DNA of 64,000 nt, from assembly GCA_001890945.1 (NCBI GenBank), contig MLAX01000006.1, positions 310,001 through 374,000 of the forward strand, in the 5' to 3' direction. Position 1 is the stretch's first letter; every line of letters starts with the position of its first letter. The notes under the pieces were generated by a model that did not search any database, was not told the origin of the DNA, and worked only from the letters and a program-made list of their open reading frames with translations. A program made the position numbers and the translations under genes. Source of the DNA: Alphaproteobacteria bacterium AO1-B. Lineage in GTDB: Bacteria; Pseudomonadota; Alphaproteobacteria; Rhizobiales; Stappiaceae. Shown in pieces: positions 17,717 to 26,139 of the stretch.

Positions 17717-19018
17717 ATGACACTTTTTTCCGCTTCGGCTGGGACAAAGTCTTCTTTCAAGTTGAACGCCAAATTTTGGAAAAACGGGCTGATGCTCCTT
17801 GGTTTGGCCGCGCCAGTAGTGGTCACGGGAGCTGCGTCTGCGCAGCAGTCTTTCCGGACTGCGGGGCAGGACCTTGAATGGGCCGACAGCTTCGATATCG
17901 CAACAGACAACATCACCGAGGTGAAGTCATACGCCCCGACCTTGTCTCCAACGACGGTCGACTACATCGGCGCTGCCATCACACGCTATCAGTCGATCGT
18001 GCAAATGGGTGGATGGGGCACGGTGGCCACGGGCGGCAAAGCTCTACGCATCGGCATGAAGGACCCGCGCGTTGTGCAGTTGCGCCAGCGTCTCATTATT
18101 TCTGGTGATTTGGAGCAGCAGTCCGGGCTCTCCGACACCTTCGATTCTTATGTTGATGCGGCCCTGCGTCGTTTCCAGCTTCGTCACGGCTTGATTCCGG
18201 ACGGGGTGATGGGCGAAAGCACTGTTGAGGCGCTCAACATCCCGGCTTACGTGCGCTTGCGCCAGCTCGAAACCAACCTGGTCCGGGTCCGGTCTATGTC
18301 CGGCAATCTCGGTGACCGGTATGTGATGGTGAACATTCCAGCGGCTGAGATCGAAGCCGTGGAAGATGGCCGTGTCCGTTCGCGACATACCGCCGTCGTC
18401 GGCAAGATCGACCGTCAAACGCCGATCCTGAACAGCAAGATTTACGAGCTGAACTTCAACCCATACTGGACCGTGCCTGTTTCCATCATCCGCAAGGACC
18501 TGATCCCGAAGATGAAGGAAGACCCGGAATATCTGTCTCGCAACAAGATCCGGATCTTCAACTGGCGCGACAACCAGGAGGTGGCGTGGCAGCAGATTGA
18601 CTGGAATACGGACGAAGCGACACAGTACCGCTTCACCCAGGATCCGGGACAAGAAAACTCACTTGGGTCCGTGCGGATCAACTTCCACAACAAACACCAG
18701 GTCTATCTTCACGATACCCCTTCCAAGACCTTGTTTGGTGAAGATTACCGGTTCCACTCATCCGGTTGCGTGCGCGTTCAAAATGTCCGGGAACTGGTGA
18801 CCTGGCTGCTGCAATCCACGACACCGGATTGGGACCGCACCAAGGTCGATTCAGTCATTCGGACCGGTGAACGGGAAGATGTGAAGCTGAAGCGCTCGAT
18901 CCCGCTTTACATGACTTATGTGACCGCCTGGGCGAACTCGGACGGCGTGGTTCATTTCCGCGAAGACATCTACAATCGTGATGACCTCAGCGGCACGGGC
19001 GAGCAAGCCCGCCTCTAG
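17717..19018 (+). CDS. ldtP: L,D-transpeptidase LdtP (YkuD domain)
   Basis: L,D-transpeptidases form 3-3 peptidoglycan cross-links or attach proteins to the wall from the periplasm. The 433-residue protein has a signal peptide ending GAASA (cleavage after about residue 42). A PG_binding_1 domain (about 115-172) contains RRFQLRHGLIPDGVMGEST. The YkuD catalytic motif HSSGCVRV carries His347 and Cys351. I start at the ATG at 17717; a TTG at 17654 would add 21 residues ahead of the signal peptide. It follows ldtR and a terminator, the arrangement known for LdtR-controlled ldtP. Confidence 0.92.
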   Translation: MTLFSASAGTKSSFKLNAKFWKNGLMLLGLAAPVVVTGAASAQQSFRTAGQDLEWADSFDIATDNITEVKSYAPTLSPTTVDYIGAAITRYQSIVQMGGWGTVATGGKALRIGMKDPRVVQLRQRLIISGDLEQQSGLSDTFDSYVDAALRRFQLRHGLIPDGVMGESTVEALNIPAYVRLRQLETNLVRVRSMSGNLGDRYVMVNIPAAEIEAVEDGRVRSRHTAVVGKIDRQTPILNSKIYELNFNPYWTVPVSIIRKDLIPKMKEDPEYLSRNKIRIFNWRDNQEVAWQQIDWNTDEATQYRFTQDPGQENSLGSVRINFHNKHQVYLHDTPSKTLFGEDYRFHSSGCVRVQNVRELVTWLLQSTTPDWDRTKVDSVIRTGEREDVKLKRSIPLYMTYVTAWANSDGVVHFREDIYNRDDLSGTGEQARL

Positions 19019-19047
19019 GAACCCACGCAAGTCATAAATGGTTCTGG

Positions 19048-19076
19048 AACGCCGGTCTTGATGGGGCCGGCGTTTC
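19048..19076 (+). terminator. Probable terminator after ldtP
   Basis: AACGCCGG (19048-19055) pairs with CCGGCGTT (19067-19074), followed by a short T run. The stem is strong but the U tract is brief. Confidence 0.5.
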
Positions 19077-19130
19077 GTGTCTATTGAGGCAGGAGAGGGA
19101 CCTTTTGAACCAGCAAAGGATTCAGGCCGG

Positions 19131-19364
19131 ATGAATCGCGGTCCGAGAGCGGGCGAAATCTATATCGAGTTCAGGCCGATGGGGAAACAGGTACAGGTCA
19201 CGGCGATAGATGCTGCGACTGGCGTCGAAGTGTCGATGTTCGGCCCGTCTTCTGCTTTGCAAAGTGACTTACAAAAGCTTGCCGTCCGCAAGCTAAAACG
19301 CCGGGTCGAGCAGGTGCGTGCAGCTGAACTTGCTAACAAGGACCGGGACCCGACACTGTATTGA
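19131..19364 (+). CDS. Small DUF6898 family protein
   Basis: This 77-residue protein (MNRGPRAGEIYIEFRPMGK at its start) resembles the short alphaproteobacterial DUF6898 family, whose core is IYIEF, VTAIDAATGVEV and a C-terminal KL helix. No function is known. An in-frame GTG at 19077 would lengthen it by 18 unconserved residues; AAAGGA lies a little far upstream of the ATG. It converges on the siaD gene. Confidence 0.7.
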   Translation: MNRGPRAGEIYIEFRPMGKQVQVTAIDAATGVEVSMFGPSSALQSDLQKLAVRKLKRRVEQVRAAELANKDRDPTLY

Positions 19365-19440
19365 AACGTGCAGTGGCGATACTTTTTGTGATTTGAAAAC
19401 GAGATATCTGGACTGGCATTGGCCGCGATAGTGCATGCCG

Positions 19441-20262
19441 TTAGTCGACGGCTTCAGCGGTTTCCAGAAGACGGGCCTTAGCTGTTATTACCTTGTTCCG
19501 GCCTGCGCCTTTGGCTTCATAGAGCGCGTCATCTGCATCTTTGAACAACAGATCAATGGCGTCAGCGCCGGTCGCCTTGCATGCTGGATTGGGCCCTACC
19601 ATGGTGGCTACCCCAAAACTCGCGGTCAAAGAGAAGCTCGTGCCACCTTCTTTGATAATTATCTCAGAGAGGGTTTTGCGCAGACGGTCCGCCAAACCAG
19701 AGGCATTTTCAGAATTTGTCCGCGGCATCAGAAGACTGAACTCTTCGCCGCCCCACCGGCACACGACGTCGCTTTGCCGGAGACTGTTTTCAAGAGTACG
19801 CGCGACAACCCGCAGCGCTTCGTCACCGGCAGCATGCCCATATGTATCGTTGATGGACTTGAAATGGTCGATGTCCAAAAGCGCAACACTCAGCGGTGCT
19901 TCTGTCCGGCTGCGCGCTTTAAGTTCGTGATTGCAGAGTTCCAGAAAATGGCCGCGATTGAAAACCTGCGTGAGGCCGTCCGTAATCGCCTGCATGCGGA
20001 ATTGCTCGGCGAGTTCCGCGCGGGCTTTGACTTCGCCTTCCAGGCGTTCCTTGACCGCGATCAGCTCCTCCTGCATCCGGTCGCAAAGGCGCACCATCCG
20101 CTTCTGGTCCTTGACTGCCCGTTTATAAGCCGTCGTGAGCGTTTTTATGAGGTCAGTCGTTTCCTCCAGGCCGTCAAGGATCGTGCTGGCATGCTCCAGC
20201 ACGCGGTCTTCGCTGTCGAAGAGCGTGAAATCTGTCTCGGCCTTTTTGGAGGTATCGGTCAT
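19441..20262 (-). CDS. siaD: Diguanylate cyclase SiaD-like
   Basis: SiaD makes cyclic di-GMP from two GTP. The 273-residue cytoplasmic protein has a helical, probably coiled-coil N-terminal region (about 20-90) and a GGDEF domain (about 93-255). The active-site motif is GGEEF at 171-175, and the product-inhibition site RQSD (162-165) lies exactly five residues before it. No membrane segment is present. Its ATG overlaps the siaC stop by four bases (ATGA), so translation is coupled. In Pseudomonas aeruginosa, SiaD needs unphosphorylated SiaC bound to its N-terminal helix for activity; that mode is inferred here from the identical gene set. Confidence 0.92.
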   Translation of the reverse strand: MTDTSKKAETDFTLFDSEDRVLEHASTILDGLEETTDLIKTLTTAYKRAVKDQKRMVRLCDRMQEELIAVKERLEGEVKARAELAEQFRMQAITDGLTQVFNRGHFLELCNHELKARSRTEAPLSVALLDIDHFKSINDTYGHAAGDEALRVVARTLENSLRQSDVVCRWGGEEFSLLMPRTNSENASGLADRLRKTLSEIIIKEGGTSFSLTASFGVATMVGPNPACKATGADAIDLLFKDADDALYEAKGAGRNKVITAKARLLETAEAVD

Positions 20263-20657
20263 GCGTCCTCTGTTTCCGGCTTCAAGTTGAATGTGGCATG
20301 TTCGAAGTCTTCTGCAAAGTCCTCGCCCATCTCCTCCATCATGTCGTCTTCTGGATCAAAGTACCAGTTGATGGTGATGGTCTTGCCGTCTTCAGCAGCC
20401 TCTTCCAGCATCTGAAAGAGGTTCATGATGGCTTTGGCGCTTGAAGAATTGAAATAGATGAACCGCATGTCGACCGTCAGCGCTTGTCCTTCAGAGGCAG
20501 CCACGTGTTCGGCAACGGCCTGGAACACCGGACCGAAGAAAGCGCTTGCATCTTCCGGGTAGCTTTCACCGGACATGGACAGCGTGCCGTTTGCAGCATC
20601 CAAATGCACTTCCGGAGAGCGGGAGGTTGCTTCGATCTTAAGAGACGTATCTGTCAT
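20259..20657 (-). CDS. siaC: SiaC-like phospho-switch protein (DUF1987)
   Basis: SiaC is a STAS-like partner protein that activates SiaD when unphosphorylated; kinase SiaB phosphorylates it and phosphatase SiaA reverses this. The 132-residue protein has the DUF1987 core, with MRFIYFNSSSAKAIMNLF at 64-81. The Ser71-Ser73 cluster is where the Pseudomonas phospho-threonine is expected, so the acceptor would be a serine here (inference). The C-terminal half is rich in acidic residues. It lies between siaB (18 bases) and siaD (4-base overlap). Confidence 0.88.
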   Translation of the reverse strand: MTDTSLKIEATSRSPEVHLDAANGTLSMSGESYPEDASAFFGPVFQAVAEHVAASEGQALTVDMRFIYFNSSSAKAIMNLFQMLEEAAEDGKTITINWYFDPEDDMMEEMGEDFAEDFEHATFNLKPETEDA

Positions 20658-20675
20658 TTTGTTCTCGTTCTCTCT

Positions 20676-21227
20676 TTAGATGAATGCTTTGAGCACGAAG
20701 AATTTGCGATTGCCTTCGATTTCATGGAAATCGAATTCCAACGGCTGGGTGGCCCGCCGTGCGATCTCCAGAAGGCCGATTGACCCACCTTCGCTTTGCT
20801 CTTCCGGTTCTTCGCGCAACTTCGTTCGATAATGCTTGCGCAAAGTCACTTCGTCCATGCTGGCAATTTCTTCAAGACGGGTTCGCAATTGCTCGGCCTC
20901 GGAGCCGGGCACCGGGTTGCCGCAAATCACGAAGAACCGCTCATGTTCATGGCCGAAGGCAACGACGCCGCCGGAAAGACGGTCGGCCTTGGTTTCTGAG
21001 AGGAATTCCTGCTCATCAGAATACCGGATGATGTTTTGGACCTGCTCCACAAAGACAGAAAAGACCCGTTTGGCCACTTTGCTTTCGGCGTTCTTCAACT
21101 CCATTTGCTGCTTGACGGAATTGCCGAGCGACTCAAGAAGATGCTCCGAAAGATAGCCGGAGTATGCAAACAGCATTTTCCGGTCGCTGAGTTCCTGTTT
21201 GAATGAATACATGTCGTTTGCGAGCAC
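20676..21227 (-). CDS. siaB: SiaB-like protein kinase (DUF6272)
   Basis: SiaB is a GHKL-like kinase that phosphorylates SiaC. The 183-residue protein has the DUF6272 pattern, with VEQVQNIIRYSDEQEF near 62-77 (the Asn-containing ATP-site helix) and GGSIGLLEIARRA near 147-159 (the glycine-rich ATP lid). It lies 9 bases after siaA and 18 bases before siaC. Membership is judged from the motif layout and the four-gene context; kinase activity is inferred. Confidence 0.85.
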   Translation of the reverse strand: MLANDMYSFKQELSDRKMLFAYSGYLSEHLLESLGNSVKQQMELKNAESKVAKRVFSVFVEQVQNIIRYSDEQEFLSETKADRLSGGVVAFGHEHERFFVICGNPVPGSEAEQLRTRLEEIASMDEVTLRKHYRTKLREEPEEQSEGGSIGLLEIARRATQPLEFDFHEIEGNRKFFVLKAFI

Positions 21228-21236
21228 TTCGGCCTC

Positions 21237-22823
21237 CTACTCAGCTGCCTGCTTGTGCGCTGGATTGTTTGAACGTGGCGTCACCGCCAGAACCGTGTAG
21301 TCGTCCCGCGCGGGCTCTGAGCCGCGATAGTCTTCCAGGACAGATTTCAGTTTTGAGAGCTGCGTTTCGAGATCTGCGTAGGCATTGGCCTCCAGGACCT
21401 CGAACAAACGTTTTCGGCCAAAGGCGCGTTTGCGTTCGCCGCCAATGTGATCGGTGGCTCCGTCCGTCGCCAGATAGAAGGTTTCGTCTTCTTCGACGTC
21501 TAAATGATGCACCTTGAAGCTTTCCGGGCGGCGGAGGCTGCGATAACCCAAACGGTGCCGATCGGCCGGGATCCGCTTGATACCGTCCGAAGATTGAACG
21601 TAGAGCGGAATACCAGCCCCGATGAAGGTGAGGGTGTTTTCGGCGGGGTCATAGATTGCCAAGGCGGCTTCAAAGCCATCATCGGACGTTTGGTTATCGT
21701 TCCCCGCATCCGAGGGCCGATCTTGACCAAGGCGTTGACGGACACCCCGATCGAGATCCAGCATCAATCGCTCAGGATCCGCGAGTTCTCCAAGGTCCAG
21801 GAGTTTTTTCAACTCTGAAGAGACAACCATGGTCAAAAGCGCGCCGGGAACACCGTGCCCGGTACAGTCGGCAACGAAAAACACTGTTTTGCCATCGACT
21901 TCCGAAGACCAAACGAAGTCGCCGCTGACGACCTGCAGAGGCTCCCACAGCATCGCGGCATCCTTAACCGATGTGCGCATATCCGTGACATCGGCAAGCA
22001 CACCTTGTTGAATCTTGCGCGCGTAGTGGATGCTTTCCAGAAGCTGCTCATTGGCTTCTTTCAGCTCGATGCCGCGCTTTTCCGAGATGCCCAACGTCTT
22101 ATGAAGTTGCGCCATTGTTTCACGTATTTTGCGGGCCATCGGTTGGAAGATGAAAACAATTTCCAAAAGGATCAGAAGCAGTGTCAGAGCCCACATTGCG
22201 GTGATGAAGCGATCCAACGCATGAAGAGACTCTTCGCCCTCATCCTGAAACACACGCACAAGTGTGTTCAGTTTCACCGGCAGTTCGAGGTTGGCCATCT
22301 GTACGATCGCGTCAATGTCTTCTTGCCGGGGCGGTTCTGATTGTGCAACAGAAACGGCGCGGTTGATGAAGTCCCGCAGCAAGGGATCAAGCGGATAATT
22401 GCCGCCAAAAAACGCGCCCTGGAGAGCCAGCGAGAGATCGCCTGCTGGAACATCTTCAGCAGCGCCAACATGGCAGCTGATGCCCTCACCAAGTGCCTTC
22501 TTTATCCGGTCGATATCCGTTGAAAGAAGTGCGGTATGCGCGCGCATCATCTGGTCAGCGCAACCGATCAACATGAAACTTGGGCTGGCTCCGTTGACAC
22601 GCTCGAACCGGCTCATGTCTTGAGCGACCATCGCGATGCGCTGGCTGAGCATGCGCTGCCGGCCTGCCAAGTTTACTTCGGCACCGATCCGATGCTGGTC
22701 AGCAAGAAATCTTGTATCCGCAACCCAGATAGCAGTCACGGCGAAAGCAATGAGACCCAACCCGAGGCTATAGGCCATGGTGGGTAGGTTCTGCTTGTCT
22801 TTCAGCCAGTCAAGTATCTTCAT
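21237..22823 (-). CDS. siaA: SiaA-like membrane PP2C/SpoIIE phosphatase
   Basis: SiaA is a transmembrane phosphatase that dephosphorylates SiaC and so turns on c-di-GMP synthesis. The 528-residue protein has a membrane segment at about 16-36, a periplasmic sensor region and a second membrane segment at about 206-228. A coiled stretch and a SpoIIE/PP2C domain follow (about 295-515). The metal-site motifs VVSGDFVW and DCTGHGVPGA are intact. The sensor region begins VNLAGRQRMLSQRIAMVAQ, typical of PilJ/nitrate-sensor-type input domains. It is the first gene of the four-gene operon; GGGGA precedes the ATG. Confidence 0.9.
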   Translation of the reverse strand: MKILDWLKDKQNLPTMAYSLGLGLIAFAVTAIWVADTRFLADQHRIGAEVNLAGRQRMLSQRIAMVAQDMSRFERVNGASPSFMLIGCADQMMRAHTALLSTDIDRIKKALGEGISCHVGAAEDVPAGDLSLALQGAFFGGNYPLDPLLRDFINRAVSVAQSEPPRQEDIDAIVQMANLELPVKLNTLVRVFQDEGEESLHALDRFITAMWALTLLLILLEIVFIFQPMARKIRETMAQLHKTLGISEKRGIELKEANEQLLESIHYARKIQQGVLADVTDMRTSVKDAAMLWEPLQVVSGDFVWSSEVDGKTVFFVADCTGHGVPGALLTMVVSSELKKLLDLGELADPERLMLDLDRGVRQRLGQDRPSDAGNDNQTSDDGFEAALAIYDPAENTLTFIGAGIPLYVQSSDGIKRIPADRHRLGYRSLRRPESFKVHHLDVEEDETFYLATDGATDHIGGERKRAFGRKRLFEVLEANAYADLETQLSKLKSVLEDYRGSEPARDDYTVLAVTPRSNNPAHKQAAE

Positions 22824-22984
22824 GTCCCCGGGCCCAATACAAGTTACTAAGTTGATCCCCTAGCTCGTATTAGTTTTCATATTCGTTTGGAAACAATTAA
22901 AGGACGTGGACCGGGCCTGGATAAAGTTGGAGAAAATTTATTCTACTAGTTAAATACATCAAGGGAGTCGATAAACTAAGAGTT

Positions 22985-23183
22985 TCCCTTAGGAGAAGTG
23001 CAGGCTGCGTTGGAAACCGAACCATGCCGGTTTCAAGAAGCCCTGCGTCGCTGTTGCTCTTGGTTCCACCCCAAGGCTGTGTTACTCCCACGCCACACAG
23101 CGGTGAGAGGACCAAGGATCTGTGAAGAATCCGGCCTGCGAAACTGCGCTACGACACAGACACAACACAATAAGGATGGTGCT
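22985..23183 (+). ncRNA. Candidate structured leader RNA of glyA
   Basis: The 360-base gap between siaA and glyA holds no credible gene, but its glyA-proximal part folds by hand into a closed multibranch structure. A closing stem pairs 22999-23007 with 23132-23140 (two G-U pairs). Inside are the hairpin GAAACCG/CGGTTTC (23013-23019 with 23028-23034), an 8-base-pair stem (23059-23066 with 23109-23116) and, within it, GCTGTGT/ACACAGC (23076-23082 with 23095-23101). It lacks the glycine-riboswitch core and did not match any riboswitch I know. The region from 22824 to 22984 shows nothing clear. Confidence 0.4.
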
Positions 23184-24491
23184 ATGTCTTTGATGGAATC
23201 CTCCGATCAATCCGTTCAGTCGGATTTTTTCACCCGCGGTCTTGCTGAAGCAGATCCGGAACTCTTCGGCACCATCGAAAAGGAACTCGGCCGCCAGCAA
23301 CATGAGATCGAGCTGATCGCGTCTGAGAACATCGTGTCACGTGCCGTTCTTGAAGCACAGGGCTCTGTGCTGACCAACAAATACGCCGAAGGTTACCCGG
23401 GCCGGCGCTATTATGGTGGTTGTGAATTCGTCGATATGGCGGAAAACCTGGCCATCGATCGCGCAAAGAAGCTCTTTGGCTGTGGCTTTGCCAACGTTCA
23501 GCCGAACTCCGGCAGCCAGGCCAACCAAGCGGTCTTCCTTGCGCTGATCAAGCCGGGCGACACCATCCTCGGCATGAGCCTGGATGCAGGTGGCCACCTG
23601 ACCCACGGCGCCAAGCCGAACCTTTCCGGCAAGTGGTTCAACGCTGTTCAGTACGGCCTGAACGTTGAAACAGGTCTGATCGACTATGATGCAATGGCTG
23701 CTTTGGCACGCGAAACCAAGCCGGCCTTGATCATCGCCGGTGGGTCTGCGTACTCGCGTCAGATCGATTTTGCCAAGTTCCGCGAAGTTGCGGATGAGGT
23801 CGGCGCGTATCTGATGGTCGACATGGCTCACTTTTCTGGTCTGGTCGCCGCTGGCGAGCATCCGAGCCCGTTCCCATATGCCGACGTTGCCACCACCACG
23901 ACCCACAAGACCCTGCGCGGTCCGCGTGGCGGCATGGTGCTGACCGACAAGGAAGAGATTTCCAAGAAGATCAATTCCGCGGTTTTCCCGGGTCTCCAAG
24001 GCGGTCCGCTGATGCACGTAATCGCCGCAAAGGCGGTGGCGTTTGGCGAAGCCCTGACGGACGACTTTAAAAGCTACATCCGTGCCGTTCGTGAAAACGC
24101 TCAGGTTCTGGCTGAAACTCTGCGCGAAGGCGGTATGGATATCGTCTCCGATGGCACCGACACGCACCTGATGCTGGTGGACCTTCGTCCAAAAATGCTG
24201 ACCGGCCGCGACGCAGAGAAGTCTCTCGGTCTGGCAAACATCACCTGTAACAAGAACGGTGTTCCGAACGACCCGCAAAAGCCGATGATCACCTCCGGTG
24301 TCCGCCTCGGTACTCCGGCAGCGACAACGCGCGGCTTCGGCGTTGCGGAATTCCGCGAAGTTGGCTTGTTGATCACGGAAGTGTTGGACGGTTTGAAGGC
24401 CGCAAACAGTGAAGATGGCAACGCGGCAGTTGAAGCCGCAGTCAAAGCCAAGGTAGAAGCACTGACAGCACGGTTCCCGATTTACGGGTAA
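23184..24491 (+). CDS. glyA: Serine hydroxymethyltransferase
   Basis: GlyA interconverts serine and glycine with tetrahydrofolate, feeding one-carbon units. The 435-residue PLP enzyme has its Schiff-base lysine at Lys242 in TTTTHKTLRGPRGG and the N-terminal ELIASENIVSRAVLEAQGS. The ATG at 23184 follows AAGGA by 7 bases; the open frame extends upstream through the leader but that part is not conserved. nrdR follows 28 bases later, a standard alphaproteobacterial arrangement. Confidence 0.97.
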   Translation: MSLMESSDQSVQSDFFTRGLAEADPELFGTIEKELGRQQHEIELIASENIVSRAVLEAQGSVLTNKYAEGYPGRRYYGGCEFVDMAENLAIDRAKKLFGCGFANVQPNSGSQANQAVFLALIKPGDTILGMSLDAGGHLTHGAKPNLSGKWFNAVQYGLNVETGLIDYDAMAALARETKPALIIAGGSAYSRQIDFAKFREVADEVGAYLMVDMAHFSGLVAAGEHPSPFPYADVATTTTHKTLRGPRGGMVLTDKEEISKKINSAVFPGLQGGPLMHVIAAKAVAFGEALTDDFKSYIRAVRENAQVLAETLREGGMDIVSDGTDTHLMLVDLRPKMLTGRDAEKSLGLANITCNKNGVPNDPQKPMITSGVRLGTPAATTRGFGVAEFREVGLLITEVLDGLKAANSEDGNAAVEAAVKAKVEALTARFPIYG

Positions 24492-24519
24492 AGACCGGCT
24501 CGTTCAGGAGCTTTGACAT

Positions 24520-24996
24520 ATGAAATGTCCGTTTTGCGGCGGCGAGGAAACCCAGGTAAAGGATTCCCGCCCCACCGAGGACAACACAGCCATTCGCCGC
24601 CGCAGGATCTGCAACACCTGCGGCGGCAGATACACCACATTTGAACGTGTACAGCTGCGTGAGTTGATGGTGCTGAAGCGGTCTGGCCGCCGGGTGCCGT
24701 TCGATCGCGAAAAGCTGATGCGGTCCGTTCAGATCGCAGTGCGCAAGCGCCCGGTCGACCCGGATCGGATCGAGCGCATGGTGAGCGGCATCGTACGCCA
24801 GCTGGAAAGCTCCGGCGAAAGCGAGATCACTGCCGAGACCATCGGCAACCACGTCATGGAAGGGCTCAAGGGCGTTGATGACGTGGCCTATGTCCGGTTC
24901 GCATCCGTTTATAAGAATTTCCGTGAGGCCAAGGATTTCGAAGCTCTCCTCGATGAGCTGAGCGATCCAGTGACACCGGTCTCCGACAAAGACTGA
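24520..24996 (+). CDS. nrdR: Ribonucleotide reductase transcriptional repressor NrdR
   Basis: NrdR represses ribonucleotide reductase genes in response to ATP/dATP. The zinc ribbon has Cys3, Cys6, Cys31 and Cys34, followed by the DNA-contacting RRRR/RYTTFERV segments and an ATP-cone domain (about 49-139). Its 158 residues are normal. It lies between glyA and ribD; the gaps of 28 and 14 bases suggest one transcript. Confidence 0.97.
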   Translation: MKCPFCGGEETQVKDSRPTEDNTAIRRRRICNTCGGRYTTFERVQLRELMVLKRSGRRVPFDREKLMRSVQIAVRKRPVDPDRIERMVSGIVRQLESSGESEITAETIGNHVMEGLKGVDDVAYVRFASVYKNFREAKDFEALLDELSDPVTPVSDKD

Positions 24997-25010
24997 TTTC
25001 CGGCGCGCTT

Positions 25011-26138
25011 ATGTCTTCAATTACAGAAACCGACAACCGGTTCATGGCGGCCACTGAACGGCTGGCCCGGCGGGGGCTTGGCCGCGTTTGGCCAAATCCG
25101 TCTGTCGCCGCCATGATCGTCCATGAAAACTCCGACGGCATCCCTGTGCTTGTGGGACGCGGCGTCACGTCCCGGCCCGGAATGGCGCACGCGGAAGTCA
25201 ACGCCCTCAACCAGGCCGGTGAATTGGCCAAAGGCGCAACGTGCTACGTTACCCTGGAGCCCTGTTCGCATTACGGACGCACGCCTCCGTGTTCGCTCGC
25301 GCTTATCGAAGCCGGTGTGTCGCGGGTCGTTGTCGGAATGCTGGACCCGAACCCGCGTGTCTCTGGACGGGGTGTCGGCATGCTTCAGGATGCTGGCATT
25401 GAGGTTGTCACAGGCGTGCGGGAGCGAGCCCTCACAGATCTCTACCGAGGTTTTACTTACCGGCAGCGCCGGCATCGGCCATCCGTTTTCCTAAAGCTCG
25501 CAGTGTCAAAAGACGGCTTCATTGGCCGGGAAGGGGAAGGCCAGATCAAGATATCCGGGCCGATCTCCATGCGTATGGTCCATGGGTTTCGGGCAGCATC
25601 AGACGCCATCCTGGTTGGCATCGGCACCGCGCTGGCCGATGATCCCCAACTGACCTGCCGTTTGCCCGGGCTGTATGCCCGCTCGCCGGTTCGGGTGGTG
25701 GTCGACCGGCAAGCCCGGCTTCCGCTCAATTCCAAGCTTGTCCGGACCTGTGTGGACGTCCCCGTTTGGCTGATTTGCGGAAACGGGGCAGATGCCGATC
25801 AGGTCAACGCGCTAGCTGCAGCCGGTGTCAATATCATCCGCGTACCGGCCACACCTTCCGGTATCGACCCGGATGTGATCTTGAGCGCTCTTGCGACGCG
25901 CGGCGTGACCCGGGTGATGGTTGAGGGCGGCGCACGGCTTGCGTCCTCTTTCCTGGACGCTGGACTGGTGGACGATCTTTGTGTTGTCACCGGAGACATC
26001 GAGATTGGCAAGGGCGGCATACCTGCCTTGCATGACCTTGATCTTGCAAATGTCCTGACCGCCCCCCAATTTGCTCGCATCGGTGCCGGATATCTTGGGG
26101 CCGACCGATATACTTACCTCAGAAAAAGTGGAGCCTGA
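25011..26138 (+). CDS. ribD: Bifunctional riboflavin biosynthesis deaminase/reductase RibD
   Basis: RibD deaminates and then reduces the pyrimidine intermediate of riboflavin synthesis. The N-terminal deaminase has the zinc site HAE (His60, Glu62) and PCSHYGRTPPC (Cys85, Cys94). The C-terminal reductase (about 155-370) includes SDAILVGIGTALADDPQLTCR and VMVEGGARLASSFLDAGLVDD. Its 375 residues are normal. The riboflavin synthase gene starts 1 base after its stop. Confidence 0.96.
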   Translation: MSSITETDNRFMAATERLARRGLGRVWPNPSVAAMIVHENSDGIPVLVGRGVTSRPGMAHAEVNALNQAGELAKGATCYVTLEPCSHYGRTPPCSLALIEAGVSRVVVGMLDPNPRVSGRGVGMLQDAGIEVVTGVRERALTDLYRGFTYRQRRHRPSVFLKLAVSKDGFIGREGEGQIKISGPISMRMVHGFRAASDAILVGIGTALADDPQLTCRLPGLYARSPVRVVVDRQARLPLNSKLVRTCVDVPVWLICGNGADADQVNALAAAGVNIIRVPATPSGIDPDVILSALATRGVTRVMVEGGARLASSFLDAGLVDDLCVVTGDIEIGKGGIPALHDLDLANVLTAPQFARIGAGYLGADRYTYLRKSGA

Positions 26139-26139
26139 C

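Noticed and set aside
22985..23183. Glycine or cobalamin riboswitch in the glyA leader
   Set aside because: The core sequences of these riboswitches (CCGAAGGGGCAA, and the GCCACTG box) are absent, so the leader is listed only as an unassigned structure.
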